Assembly: GCF_003206615.1 (NCBI RefSeq)
Contig: NZ_PZJW01000003.1
Coordinates: 62,001 to 126,000, forward strand
DNA: 64,000 nucleotides
Reading direction: 5' to 3'
Source of the DNA: Salinicola acroporae
Lineage (GTDB): Bacteria > Pseudomonadota > Gammaproteobacteria > Pseudomonadales > Halomonadaceae
The translations under genes and the position numbers were made by a program. Shown one piece after another: positions 37,198-46,485 of the stretch. The first letter of the stretch is position 1, and each line of letters opens with the position of its first letter. Below the pieces are notes generated by a model, which was given only the letters and a program-made list of their open reading frames with translations, was not told where the DNA came from and made no database searches.

Positions 37198-38718
37198 ATG
37201 CGCTACGCCAACCCCAACACAGCCGATGCCATCGTCGGCTTCGAGAAGCGGTACGAGAACTACATCGGCGGTGAATGGATACCGCCGGCCGAGGGGCGGT
37301 ACTTCGAGAACATCACCCCGGTTACCGGGGAAGTGTTCTGCGAGGTCGCCAGATCCAGTCAGAAGGATATCGATACCGCGCTGGACGCCGCCCACAAGGC
37401 TGCTCCGGCGTGGGGAAAGGCCTCCGTACAGGAGCGTTCGACGTTGCTGCTGAAGATCGCCGATCGCATGGAGCAGAATCTGGAAATGCTGGCGGTCGCC
37501 GAGACCTGGGACAACGGCAAGGCAGTGCGCGAGACGCTGGCAGCCGACATCCCGCTGGCGATCGACCATTTCCGCTATTTCGCCGGCTGCATTCGGGCCC
37601 AGGAAGGGACCACCGCCGAGATCGAAGACAACACGGCGTCCTACCATTTCCACGAACCGCTGGGCGTCGTCGGTCAGATCATTCCGTGGAACTTCCCGAT
37701 CCTGATGGCCACCTGGAAACTGGCGCCCGCACTGGCCGCCGGCAACTGTGCCGTGCTCAAGCCCGCCGAACAGACCCCGGTCTCGATCTTCAAGGTCATC
37801 GAGATCATCCATGATCTCCTGCCGAAGGGCGTCATCAATATCGTCAACGGCTATGGCGAAGAGGCCGGCCAGGCGCTGGCCACCAGCAAGCGCATCGCCA
37901 AGATCGCCTTCACCGGTTCGACGCCCATCGGCTCGCACATCATGAAATGCGCCGCCGAGAACATCATTCCCTCCACGGTGGAGCTGGGCGGCAAATCCCC
38001 GAACATCTACTTCGAGGACATCATGTCCGCCGAACCGGCGTTCATCGACAAGTGCGCCGAAGGGCTGGTGATGGGCTTTCTCAACCAGGGCGAAGTCTGC
38101 ACCTGCCCTTCCCGCGCCCTGGTCCAGGAGTGCATCTACGACGAGTTCATGGCCAAGGTCCTCGAGCGAGTCAAGAAGATCAAGCGTGGTCACCCACTGG
38201 ATACCGAGACCCAGGTCGGCGCCCAGGCCTCCCAGGAGCAGTTCGACAAGATCATGTCGTACATGGACGTGGCGCGGGACGAAGGTGCGGAGTTCCTCTC
38301 CGGCGGCGAGCGGGAATCGCTCTCCGACGATCTCTCTCGGGGTTACTACATCCAGCCCACGCTGCTGAAGGGCAACAACAAGATGCGCGTGTTCCAGGAG
38401 GAGATCTTCGGCCCGGTGGTCTCGGTCACGACCTTCAAGGACGAGGAAGAAGCCCTGGCCATCGCCAACGACACCGAATTCGGACTGGGTGCCGGGGTCT
38501 GGACCCGCGACATCAACCGCGCCTATCGCATGGGCCGGGGCATCCAGGCCGGCCGGGTCTGGACCAACTGCTACCACCAATATCCAGCCCATGCCGCCTT
38601 CGGAGGGTACAAGAAGTCCGGTGTGGGTCGGGAAACCCACAAGATGGCGCTGGAGCATTATCAGCAGACCAAGAACCTGCTGATCAGCTACGACATCAAT
38701 CCCATGGGTTTCTTCTAG
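37198..38718 (+). CDS. exaC: NAD-dependent aldehyde dehydrogenase, ExaC type
   Basis: 506 residues, typical for the acetaldehyde dehydrogenase ExaC/AldB group. Landmarks: [20 protein letters not shown] near 161-180 (cofactor), [12 protein letters not shown] near 238-249, general base E263 in [10 protein letters not shown], catalytic C301 in [11 protein letters not shown], and [10 protein letters not shown] near 400. It oxidises acetaldehyde and related aldehydes. Start ATG at 37198. A direct repeat CATTGGTCGA lies 100-130 bases upstream and could be a regulator site. A GNRA-capped hairpin follows the stop. Confidence 0.92.
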   Translation: MRYANPNTADAIVGFEKRYENYIGGEWIPPAEGRYFENITPVTGEVFCEVARSSQKDIDTALDAAHKAAPAWGKASVQERSTLLLKIADRMEQNLEMLAVAETWDNGKAVRETLAADIPLAIDHFRYFAGCIRAQEGTTAEIEDNTASYHFHEPLGVVGQIIPWNFPILMATWKLAPALAAGNCAVLKPAEQTPVSIFKVIEIIHDLLPKGVINIVNGYGEEAGQALATSKRIAKIAFTGSTPIGSHIMKCAAENIIPSTVELGGKSPNIYFEDIMSAEPAFIDKCAEGLVMGFLNQGEVCTCPSRALVQECIYDEFMAKVLERVKKIKRGHPLDTETQVGAQASQEQFDKIMSYMDVARDEGAEFLSGGERESLSDDLSRGYYIQPTLLKGNNKMRVFQEEIFGPVVSVTTFKDEEEALAIANDTEFGLGAGVWTRDINRAYRMGRGIQAGRVWTNCYHQYPAHAAFGGYKKSGVGRETHKMALEHYQQTKNLLISYDINPMGFF

Positions 38719-38733
38719 ACCGACCGATGAGGT

Positions 38734-38755
38734 CCGGGGTCCGCAAGGGCCCCGG
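38734..38755 (+). terminator. Candidate terminator of exaC
   Basis: CCGGGGTCC (38734-38742) and GGGCCCCGG (38747-38755) form a 9-bp stem (one G-U) closed by a GCAA tetraloop, 16 bases after exaC. No T tract follows. Confidence 0.42.
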
Positions 38756-38904
38756 CGCGCGGGTGGTAGGGGTGGCGAGCTCGACGGCTTCGCCACCCTT
38801 CGGCGCGCCCGGTTCACGGACGCCGGCTTGATCCACGTTGTGTCGGGCCGATCTTTACTTGGCTACAGTGAGATGAGGACAGACTACAGAAGAGGGACAG
38901 CGCC

Positions 38905-39213
38905 ATGACCAACATGACGACCTTCCTGGGCAGTCTCGATCGACCGTCTCCCCCCGCCGATCTGAATCGCGAGCTGCGCGCACTCTGGTGGGCCGGCAAG
39001 TCCGAGTGGTCCAAAGCCCACGATCAGGTGGATTCCGCAGCCGGCCGACGGGCCGCCTGGGTGCACGCCTATCTTCACCGCTGGGAAGGCGATATCGGCA
39101 ATGCCGGTTACTGGTATCGGCAGGCGGGACGCCAGGTGCCGGACCAGAGCCTCGACGACGAGTGGCAGGAGATCACCCGGTCACTGCTCCGAGAACTCGC
39201 GCCTCAACTTTGA
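38905..39213 (+). CDS. Conserved small protein of unknown function
   Basis: 102 residues, no signal or membrane helix. The middle is Trp- and Tyr-rich: RALWWAGKSEWSKAHDQVDS, AAWVHAYLHRWEGDIGNAGY and WYRQAGRQVP, a pattern I recognise from short gammaproteobacterial proteins without assigned function. The helical spacing resembles a single TPR-like unit. GAGGGACAGCGCC precedes ATG 38905. Convergent with the following gene (18-base gap). Confidence 0.78.
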   Translation: MTNMTTFLGSLDRPSPPADLNRELRALWWAGKSEWSKAHDQVDSAAGRRAAWVHAYLHRWEGDIGNAGYWYRQAGRQVPDQSLDDEWQEITRSLLRELAPQL

Positions 39214-39231
39214 TCCACGCCGGACAGCGGA

Positions 39232-40206
39232 TTACGCCTGGGCCGACTGGATCAGTTCGGCGAAGCGGTTCAGGTCGACGTTGCCGCCAGAGAGCACGAT
39301 CCCGACACGCTGCCCCTCGATCCTCGTATGGCCGGCCAAAGCCGCCGCCGCCGCCAGGCAGCCCGTGGGCTCGACGAACTGCTTCATGCGACCGGCCAGG
39401 AAGCCCATCGTCTCGACCAGCTCGGCGTCGGTGACGGTCATGATCTCGTCGACGCACTGCTGCAGTACCGGGAACGTCAGGCTGCCCAGCGCCTGGGTCT
39501 GGGCGCCATCGGCGATCGTGCGCGGGGTGGCAATCGAGACGATCTCGCCACTGGCCAGGCTTCTCTGGGCATCGTTGCCGGCTTCCGGCTCGACCCCGAT
39601 GATCCGGCAGCTCGGGTAGCGCGCCCTGGCGACCGTGGCACAGCCCGACAACAGCCCGCCACCGCCCAGCGGCACGATCAGCGCATCCAGCTCACCGACA
39701 TCGTCGAACAGCTCCTTGGCGGCGGTGCCCTGCCCGGCCATGACGTGTGGGTGATTGAACGGCGGAATCAGCGTCAGGCCCTCGGCCTCGGCCAGTTCCC
39801 GGCCCAGCGCCTCGCGATCCTGGGTATAGCGGTCGTAGAGCACCACTTCGGCACCGTAGCCCCGCGTGGCCGCGATCTTGATCGCCGGCGCATCCTCGGG
39901 CATCACGATGACGGCGCGAATGCCATGCAGCCTGGCCGAGAGCGCGATCGCCTGGGCATGATTGCCGGAGGAGAAGGCGATCACTCCCGCGGCCTTCTGC
40001 TCACGATCGAACTGGCTGATGGCGTTGTAGCCACCCCGAAACTTGAAGGCGCCGATGCGCTGGAGATGTTCCGCCTTGAAATGCAGCGAAGCGCCGCTGC
40101 GCTCGTCTGCCGCCGTCGAACGCAGCACGGGGGTGTGGTGGGCAATGCCCGCCAGCCGCCGGTGCGCCGCCGCCACGTCGTCGTAATCGATCGCCAGGTT
40201 GGTCAT
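39232..40206 (-). CDS. PLP-dependent threo-3-hydroxyaspartate / threonine ammonia-lyase-type enzyme
   Basis: 324 residues from ATG at 40206 with GGAGAG six bases upstream. Fold-type II PLP enzyme without ACT domains: PLP lysine in AFKFRGGYNAI (about K54), IAFSSGNHAQAIAL, phosphate loop VPLGGGGLLSGCA near 177-189, and IVLSGGNVDLNRF near the end. This matches the group of threo-3-hydroxyaspartate dehydratases, serine racemases and catabolic threonine dehydratases; the exact substrate cannot be told apart by eye. It differs from the biosynthetic IlvA at 3.3 kb. Confidence 0.85.
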   Translation of the reverse strand: MTNLAIDYDDVAAAHRRLAGIAHHTPVLRSTAADERSGASLHFKAEHLQRIGAFKFRGGYNAISQFDREQKAAGVIAFSSGNHAQAIALSARLHGIRAVIVMPEDAPAIKIAATRGYGAEVVLYDRYTQDREALGRELAEAEGLTLIPPFNHPHVMAGQGTAAKELFDDVGELDALIVPLGGGGLLSGCATVARARYPSCRIIGVEPEAGNDAQRSLASGEIVSIATPRTIADGAQTQALGSLTFPVLQQCVDEIMTVTDAELVETMGFLAGRMKQFVEPTGCLAAAAALAGHTRIEGQRVGIVLSGGNVDLNRFAELIQSAQA

Positions 40207-40313
40207 GCTCTCTCCTGTCTCCGGCGCCACTGACATTCCGCGGCGCGCTGCGTAATATGCCAGCCAAAGTGTCATCGATGATGATGGCTCGACGGCTGCA
40301 AGGAAAGGGACAG

Positions 40314-40787
40314 ATGCGATCATACGACTGGATATGGCAGACCGGGCCAGAGCTCGACCCCGCCGGGCTGTATACCCTGCTGTCGCTGCGCGAGGCGGTG
40401 TTCGTGGTCGAACAGCAGTGTGCCTATCAGGAGCTGGACGGCCGCGACCTGGCGGCATCGACGCACCACCTGCAGGTCCTGGCGGCGAACCAGCTTGCAG
40501 CCACCCTGCGGCTGCTGGTGCCCGATCCGGTCGACCAACCGGCCTCCATCGGGCGCGTCGTCATCCACCCCGCCCATCGCGGTGGCGGCCTGGGCCACGA
40601 CCTGATGCGAGCCGCGCTGACGCGCATCGAATCGCTGTGGCCCGGCCGCAGCGCCCGGCTGTCCGCCCAGGCGCATCTACAAGCCTACTACGGCCGTCAC
40701 GGCTTCGAACCGATCGGCGATATCTATGTGGAAGACGGGATTCCGCATATCGATATGCAGCGGACGCGAGACACACAAGGTAAGTAA
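40314..40787 (+). CDS. elaA: GNAT-family acetyltransferase, ElaA type
   Basis: 157 residues from ATG at 40314 after AAGGAAAGGG. N-terminal LYTLLSLREAVFVVEQQCAY is characteristic of ElaA, followed by the acetyl-CoA loop IGRVVIHPAHRGGGLGHDLM near 93-112 and AQAHLQAYYGRHGFEPIGD. Acceptor unknown. Divergent from the dehydratase, convergent with gabT. Confidence 0.9.
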   Translation: MRSYDWIWQTGPELDPAGLYTLLSLREAVFVVEQQCAYQELDGRDLAASTHHLQVLAANQLAATLRLLVPDPVDQPASIGRVVIHPAHRGGGLGHDLMRAALTRIESLWPGRSARLSAQAHLQAYYGRHGFEPIGDIYVEDGIPHIDMQRTRDTQGK

Positions 40788-40807
40788 GCGCTCACTTTTA
40801 TCGAGGC

Positions 40808-40840
40808 GAAAAAAGCCGACGCTGGACAACAGCGTCGGCT
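40808..40840 (-). terminator. Intrinsic terminator of the permease-gabT operon
   Basis: AGCCGACGCTG (40814-40824) and CAGCGTCGGCT (40830-40840) make a perfect 11-bp stem; on the minus strand a run of Ts follows. A second hairpin, CCACCCCGCC with GGCGGGGTGG at about 40853-40873, lies between it and the gabT stop. The convergent elaA transcript can use the same stem. Confidence 0.85.
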
Positions 40841-40885
40841 CGTTTCGGCGTGCCACCCCGCCAGGCGGGGTGGACATCGCGCCGT

Positions 40886-42163
40886 TCAGGCGCCGAATTC
40901 GCTCAGCATCGATTCGATCAGGTCGAGCCCCTCCTCCAGCACGTCGTCGCCGATGGTGACCGGCATCAGGAAACGGATGGTGTTGGCGTAGAGACCACAG
41001 GAGAGCAGGATCAGGCCGCGCTCGCGAGCGGTCTTGCAGAGCTTGCCCGCCAGTTCGGCATTGGGCACGCCGCTCTTCTTGTCGCTGACCAGATCGAACG
41101 CCGCCATGGCACCCAGGTTGCGCGCGTTGGCGACCGAGGCGTAGTCCTGCTGCCACTTGTCGAAGCGCACCTTGAGCTTCTCGCCCAGCGCCTGGCTCTG
41201 TTCCAGGATGCGCTCTTCCTCGAACACTTCCAGCACGGCCAGTACCGCGGCGCAGGAAACGGGGCTACCGGTGTAGGTGCCGCCCAGCGAGTTGCCGCCG
41301 GAGGCGTCCATGACCTTGTCGGTACCTACCACGGCCGAGATCGGCATGCCGTCGGCCATGCTCTTGGCCATGGTCATGATGTCCGGCTCGACGCCGCTGT
41401 GCTCGATGGCGAACAACTTGCCGGTACGGCCGAAGCCGGACTGCACCTCGTCGACGATCAGCAGGATGCCGTGCTCGTCGCAGATCTCGCGAAGCGCTTT
41501 CAGGAAGCTGGCCGGCGCCGCATGGAAGCCACCCTCGCCCAGCACCGGCTCGATCACGATGGCGGCGGTATCGCTGGGGTTGGCATCGGTCTTCAGCACC
41601 ATCTTGAGGTGGCGTAGCGCCTCTTCCTCGCTGACGCCGATGGACGGCACCGGATAGGGCGCGCGGTAGACCTGGCCCGGCATCGGGCCGAAGTCGTTGC
41701 GGTACGGCGCCACCTTGCCGTTCATCGCCATGGTCATGAAGGTACGCCCGTGGTAACCGCCGGTGAAGCAGATCACACTGGAGCGCCCGGTGGCGGCCCG
41801 CGCCACCTTGACCGCATTTTCCAGCGCCTCGGCGCCGGAGTTGGCCAGCATCACCTTGGCGTGGCCACGGACCGGCGTCACTTCACTGAGCTTCTGCGCC
41901 ACGCGCACATAGCCCTCGTAGGGCATGACCGTCTGGCAGGTGTGCATGACACGGTCGAGCTGCGCCTTGACCGCCTCGACCACCTTGGGGTGGCGATGGC
42001 CGATGTTGAGTACGCCGATGCCGCCAGCGAAGTCGATGAAGCGCTTGCCGTCCTCGTCCCACAGTTCGGCGTTCTCCGCCCGCGCGGCGAACTCGACCGC
42101 CGGGCTGGCCGCACCGCTGGCCACGTAGCGCTGCTTGAGTTCGTTGAGTTCTGCATTGGTCAT
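40886..42163 (-). CDS. gabT: 4-aminobutyrate aminotransferase
   Basis: 425 residues, E. coli GabT length (426). Class III aminotransferase: VMLANSGAEALENAVKVARA near 105-124, CFTGGYHGRTFMTMAMNG, IVDEVQSGFGRTGKLFAIEH near 235-254 and the PLP lysine in MTMAKSMADGMPISAVVG near 268. It transfers the amino group of GABA (and often 5-aminovalerate) to 2-oxoglutarate. It follows the permease gene by 91 bases, on the same strand. Assigned by family; beta-alanine or ornithine specificity is less likely. Confidence 0.92.
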   Translation of the reverse strand: MTNAELNELKQRYVASGAASPAVEFAARAENAELWDEDGKRFIDFAGGIGVLNIGHRHPKVVEAVKAQLDRVMHTCQTVMPYEGYVRVAQKLSEVTPVRGHAKVMLANSGAEALENAVKVARAATGRSSVICFTGGYHGRTFMTMAMNGKVAPYRNDFGPMPGQVYRAPYPVPSIGVSEEEALRHLKMVLKTDANPSDTAAIVIEPVLGEGGFHAAPASFLKALREICDEHGILLIVDEVQSGFGRTGKLFAIEHSGVEPDIMTMAKSMADGMPISAVVGTDKVMDASGGNSLGGTYTGSPVSCAAVLAVLEVFEEERILEQSQALGEKLKVRFDKWQQDYASVANARNLGAMAAFDLVSDKKSGVPNAELAGKLCKTARERGLILLSCGLYANTIRFLMPVTIGDDVLEEGLDLIESMLSEFGA

Positions 42164-42254
42164 GGATCACTCCTCCTGACACGGCATCGGATGCCGTTAA
42201 CGTGAATCGCGCGTCGTCGTCGGTTTCGGCAGGCGGCGCGCCATGAAATCGGGA

Positions 42255-43676
42255 TCAGGCTTTATCGTAGGCTGCCCGAATGAGGCGATCGCCCATCTCT
42301 CGACCGTAGTGCCGCCGAGCCCATCCGTACAGTGCCAATCCGGCGATCATCCAGCCAGCGAAGATGGACCACTCGACGGAAGTCAGCGCCGAAGGGCTGC
42401 CTGGCAGGTAGAGACAGGTCATGCCCAGCGACAGCAGCACTGCCAGCACACCGACCAGCTTGCCGGCACCGACATGATAGGGACGCGGCATGTCAGGCTC
42501 GCGATAGCGCAGGATGACGAACGATAGCGCCACGAACAGATAGGCGAGCACGATACCCAGGCCGCCGGCATCGACCAGCCATACCAGCGCCGGACGCCCG
42601 AAGAACGGCGCCGCGGTGGAGAGCACGCCGATCAGGATGATCGCGTTGGTCGGAGTCTTGTAGCGTGGATGCAGCTTGCCCAGGAACGCGGGCAGCATGC
42701 CGGAGTGCGCCAGGGCGTAGATCGCCCGTGATCCGCCGATGTAGAACGCGTTCCAGCTGGTGATGATCCCGGCGATCCCCGCCAGCACCATCAGATTGCC
42801 GGCCCAGTCCCCGTCGAACACCGCCGTCATCGCGTCCGGGACGCTGAGCGAACTCCCCTTGAGCGTCTCGTTGTCGAGCATCAGACTGGTGCCGAGAATG
42901 ATCAGGGTGTACCAGCACACCGCCATGATGACCGAGAGCACCAGCACCTTGCCGATATCGCGGAATGGCAGGTTGATCTCCTCGGCCGCCTGGGGAATCA
43001 CGTCGAAGCCGACGAACAGGAACGGGACCAGCACCAGTACCGCCACGATGCCGCCGAAGGCGCCGTGCTCGCCGCTGGCGAACAGCGGCTGCATGTTGCC
43101 GCCGTCGCCGGTGAACAGCGATCCGGTCACGAACATCACGCCCGCCACCAGGATCAGCCCGGTAACGACCTTCTGCAGCAGCGCCGCGGTGGAGATCCCC
43201 ACGTAGTTGACGGCCATCATCACCAGCGAACCGAGTACGCCCACCGCGACCCAGGTCGCCTTGACGTCCCAGCCGGCGATGGTCCACAGGTCGCCGACGG
43301 CGTAGCCGGGGAACAGGTGCTCGACGACCGTCGGCAGCGCCACCGCCTCGAACGACGCCACGCTGACATACCCCAGCACGATGCTCCAGGTGCAGACGAA
43401 CGAGGCGAAATGGCCCAGCGCGCGATAGCTGTAGACGTGCTCGCCACCGACCTGGGGCATCGCCGACGCCAGCTCGGCATAGGTCAGCCCCACCAGCAGC
43501 ACCGCAATGCCGCCGATGACGAAAGCGAGTATCGCGCCCACGCTGCCGCCATCGAGGATGGCGCTACCGGTCAGGACTATCCAGCCCCAGCCGATCATGG
43601 CGCCGAAAGCCAGGGCCAGGACATCCGCTCGTGCGAGGACTCGCACGAGCTCCGCGGGTTGAGGAGCATTCGACAT
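42255..43676 (-). CDS. APC-superfamily amino acid permease, probable GABA importer
   Basis: 473 residues with about 12 membrane helices. The APC consensus at the start, LALAFGAMIGWGWIVLTGSA (helix 1, with the unwound GAMIGWG), and FLFVGFDVIPQAAEEINLPF near 235 identify an amino acid permease. Being upstream of gabT and divergent from a GabR-like regulator suggests GABA or a related omega-amino acid as substrate; this is inference from context. Confidence 0.87.
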   Translation of the reverse strand: MSNAPQPAELVRVLARADVLALAFGAMIGWGWIVLTGSAILDGGSVGAILAFVIGGIAVLLVGLTYAELASAMPQVGGEHVYSYRALGHFASFVCTWSIVLGYVSVASFEAVALPTVVEHLFPGYAVGDLWTIAGWDVKATWVAVGVLGSLVMMAVNYVGISTAALLQKVVTGLILVAGVMFVTGSLFTGDGGNMQPLFASGEHGAFGGIVAVLVLVPFLFVGFDVIPQAAEEINLPFRDIGKVLVLSVIMAVCWYTLIILGTSLMLDNETLKGSSLSVPDAMTAVFDGDWAGNLMVLAGIAGIITSWNAFYIGGSRAIYALAHSGMLPAFLGKLHPRYKTPTNAIILIGVLSTAAPFFGRPALVWLVDAGGLGIVLAYLFVALSFVILRYREPDMPRPYHVGAGKLVGVLAVLLSLGMTCLYLPGSPSALTSVEWSIFAGWMIAGLALYGWARRHYGREMGDRLIRAAYDKA

Positions 43677-43770
43677 GAGGGGGTCTCTTCAGGTTGTTTT
43701 TGATAGGCCGGATCCCGCCGCGGGACTCGGCCCTGACGCCACGCTATCACTCCGCTGGGCAAGCGGGACT

Positions 43771-43800
43771 AGACCACTTCCCGACGGCGGTGGACCACAT
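43771..43800. promoter_or_regulatory. Candidate operator: repeated GACCAC in the permease/regulator gap
   Basis: AGACCACTTC at 43771 and GGACCACATG at 43792 place the hexamer GACCAC at 43772 and 43793, 21 bases (two helical turns) apart on the same face, as expected for a dimeric MocR regulator. TGGACCACAT recurs at 43877, just inside the regulator gene. Confidence 0.4.
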
Positions 43801-43854
43801 GGAGCTCTCCCCGCATAATCCGCGGACGTTTCCGCGTCTCTCGTGAGGTAGGCC

Positions 43855-45291
43855 ATGGACGACCGTCGTCAGGCGCTGGACCACATCCGGCAAGGCTACC
43901 TGGCCCAGCCCGACCACCTGACCAAGTACTGCCGTCTCGAGCAGACCCTGCTGACGCTCATCGAGCAGCGGTGGCAGAACGGCCAGCGGCTGCCCGGGCA
44001 TCGCACCCTGTGTGGCGCGCTCGGCATGGCCCGCAACACGCTGGCCGGCGTCGTCGAGAGTCTGATCCGCCAGGGTCATCTGGTGACCGACCACGGCAAG
44101 GGCACCTGGGTATGCAAGCACTCACCCCTGCGAGAGCAACGGGTTGCCGACATCGGGCCGATCTCCCGCCGCGCCGGTGATCTGCTGAATGACGTGGGGG
44201 CCAGCCCGCTGCAGAGCGGCGCCTTCGTGCCGGGCGTTCCGGATATCGCGCACTTCCCCATTGCCCGCTGGCGACAGCTCTACTCGCGGATCACCGTACC
44301 CCACAACACGCTGCTGCTCGCCTACGCATCCGGCGGCTACGGCCCCTTGAAACGTGCCATCGCCGGCTACCTCGCCCGGTGGCGGGGCATCGACTGCGGA
44401 CTGGACCAGATCGTCATCACCGAGGGCGCCCATCATGGCTTGCAGCTATGCGCCCTGACGCTGGCCGACCATGGCGATCGTGCGGTCATGGACTCGCCGT
44501 TCTACTGGGGCGCGCGCAACGTCTTCCAGGCCGCCGGCCTCGAGATAGACCACGCCATCTGGGAGCCGCATCACGGGTATGTCGGTTCGCTGCCTCGGCC
44601 ACACCCCAGACTGCTCTACTTCACCGGCGCCCACCATTATCCGTTGGGGGTGTCATCAGTAAGCACTCACAAACATGGATTGATCGACGCTCTCGAACCG
44701 GACTGGATTCTGGAGGACGACTACGAGTTCGGCGACGGCGGGCACCACGAGCTGGCCTTCGATCCCGAGCGCGGCAACCAGATCCTGGTCGGATCCTTTT
44801 CCAAGCTGATGTTTCCGGGCCTGCGTCTGGGATACCTGATCGTGCCGAGGGGGCTGAGCACCGCGATCAACCGGGTACGCACCGGCGTCTTTCGCGAAGG
44901 GCGCCTGCTGGACCAGGCGGTGCTGGCCACGTTCATCGACGACGGCGATCTCGACCGCTGGTGTCGACGCATGGCGCAGGAGTACCTGGAGCGCCAGCAA
45001 CGGCTGCACGAGCTGCTGGCCGACGTCCCCGGGGTCACCGATCTCTCGCCGCCGGCCGGCAATATCAGCTTGAGTCTGGCACTCTCGCCCACACTCGACG
45101 ACGAGCGCCTGGCGCAACATCTGCTGAACCGGCACCACCTGGTCACCCGGCCGCTGAGCCGGGTCTGCGGACCGGGCGACCCTCGCCGCGGGCTGATACT
45201 CGGTGTCGGCATGGTCGAAGGCAAAGCACTGGAGCGCCAGGGCCGGCGCCTGGCCGAGGGCATCCGCGAGTTCGTCGCCCAGCAGCGCTGA
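43855..45291 (+). CDS. MocR/GabR-type transcriptional regulator with aminotransferase domain
   Basis: 478 residues. N-terminal GntR-type winged helix (LLTLIEQRWQNGQRLPGHRT, then LGMARNTLAGVVESLIRQGH) joined to a fold-type I aminotransferase domain from about residue 110, with VITEGAHHGLQLCALTLAD and the PLP lysine in LVGSFSKLMFPGLRLGYL near 320. Such proteins bind PLP and an amine to switch transcription. Divergent placement before the permease-gabT genes makes it a GabR-like activator candidate. Confidence 0.9.
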   Translation: MDDRRQALDHIRQGYLAQPDHLTKYCRLEQTLLTLIEQRWQNGQRLPGHRTLCGALGMARNTLAGVVESLIRQGHLVTDHGKGTWVCKHSPLREQRVADIGPISRRAGDLLNDVGASPLQSGAFVPGVPDIAHFPIARWRQLYSRITVPHNTLLLAYASGGYGPLKRAIAGYLARWRGIDCGLDQIVITEGAHHGLQLCALTLADHGDRAVMDSPFYWGARNVFQAAGLEIDHAIWEPHHGYVGSLPRPHPRLLYFTGAHHYPLGVSSVSTHKHGLIDALEPDWILEDDYEFGDGGHHELAFDPERGNQILVGSFSKLMFPGLRLGYLIVPRGLSTAINRVRTGVFREGRLLDQAVLATFIDDGDLDRWCRRMAQEYLERQQRLHELLADVPGVTDLSPPAGNISLSLALSPTLDDERLAQHLLNRHHLVTRPLSRVCGPGDPRRGLILGVGMVEGKALERQGRRLAEGIREFVAQQR

Positions 45292-45323
45292 GCGGCTCTC
45301 GGCGCCGCTGCCCCCTGCCCCTG

Positions 45324-46478
45324 TCAGGCCGTCTCCCCGATCGGGGTGGCCTCGGCGACGCGCTCGTCGCGAATACGCCGCTCGGACTCGGGGTCGAACA
45401 CCACCATGCGCGAGACGTCGAAGGCGAACCGGGTCCGCTCGCCCGGACGTAACGGCGTGCCGGGGCGCATGCGAGCGTTGACATGGGTTCCACCCAGCGT
45501 CGTCACCACATAGAGATCCGCCCCGGTCGGCTCGACCAGCGCGACCGGCAGCTCCGCCTCGTGGATGTTGCCCTCGCGATGATTGGCACTGGCCGGGTCG
45601 GTGATCGCCTCGGGCCGCAGCCCCAGGATGACGTCGCGGTCGCGCCAGTCACGCAGTGCGTCACGGTCGCGCACGATCGGCAGTGTCAGGGTGGACGCCT
45701 CCGTCGCCACCTGGGCAACCGGCAGCCCATCCTGCTCGACGATCCGCGCCTTGACCAGGTTCATCGACGGCGAGCCCATGAAGCCGGCGACGAACAGGTT
45801 GTTGGGGTCGTCGTAGACCGCCTGCGGCGTCCCCAGCTGCTGCAGCTCGCCGCCACGCATGACCGCGATCCGGGAGGCCAGTGTCATTGCCTCGATCTGG
45901 TCGTGGGTGACGTAGACGATCGTGGTGCCCAGGCGCTGGTGCAGCTGCTTGATCTCGGTGCGCATGTCGACGCGCAGCTTGGCATCCAGGTTCGACAACG
46001 GCTCGTCGAACAGGAACAGCTGCGGATCGCGCACCAGCGCCCGCCCCATCGCCACCCGCTGGCGCTGGCCGCCGGAGAGCTGGCCCGGCTTGCGGTCGAG
46101 CAGGTTCTCGATCTGCAGCAGCTTGGCGACCCGGTCGATCGCTTCACGGCGCTGCTTGCGCGGGACCTTGCGCATCTCCAGCCCGAAGCCGATGTTGCCG
46201 GCCACGGTCATGCTCGGGTAGAGCGCATAGGACTGGAACACCATGGCGATATCGCGCCGGGAGGGGTGCACGTCGTTGATGCAGCGGCCGTCGAGCAGCA
46301 GCTCGCCCTCGCTGATCGAGTCGAGGCCGGCGATCATGTTCAAGAGCGTCGACTTGCCGCAGCCCGATGGCCCCACCAGGACCAGGAAGTCGCCCTGCTC
46401 GATCGCGATGTCGATGCCCTTCAGGACATGGGTCTCGCCGAAGCGCTTGTGAACGTTGTTGATATGCAGAAAGCTCAT
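45324..46478 (-). CDS. Sugar ABC transporter ATP-binding protein
   Basis: 384 residues, MalK/UgpC/GtsD type. Walker A GPSGCGKSTLLNMIAGLD near 37-54, Q-loop in MVFQSYALYPSMTV, signature QLSGGQRQRVAMGRALVRDP near 133-152, Walker B LFLFDEPLSNLD, then a C-terminal OB-fold regulatory domain (GLRPEAITDPA; GTHVNARM). It powers the importer encoded by the three genes upstream. Sugar not fixed by sequence; the arrangement resembles the glucose/mannose Gts system of pseudomonads. Confidence 0.93.
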   Translation of the reverse strand: MSFLHINNVHKRFGETHVLKGIDIAIEQGDFLVLVGPSGCGKSTLLNMIAGLDSISEGELLLDGRCINDVHPSRRDIAMVFQSYALYPSMTVAGNIGFGLEMRKVPRKQRREAIDRVAKLLQIENLLDRKPGQLSGGQRQRVAMGRALVRDPQLFLFDEPLSNLDAKLRVDMRTEIKQLHQRLGTTIVYVTHDQIEAMTLASRIAVMRGGELQQLGTPQAVYDDPNNLFVAGFMGSPSMNLVKARIVEQDGLPVAQVATEASTLTLPIVRDRDALRDWRDRDVILGLRPEAITDPASANHREGNIHEAELPVALVEPTGADLYVVTTLGGTHVNARMRPGTPLRPGERTRFAFDVSRMVVFDPESERRIRDERVAEATPIGETA

Positions 46479-46485
46479 GTGATCC

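Noticed and set aside
40853-40873. CCACCCCGCC/GGCGGGGTGG stem as a CRISPR or REP unit
   Set aside because: A single hairpin next to the gabT terminator; no repeat-spacer series anywhere in the window.
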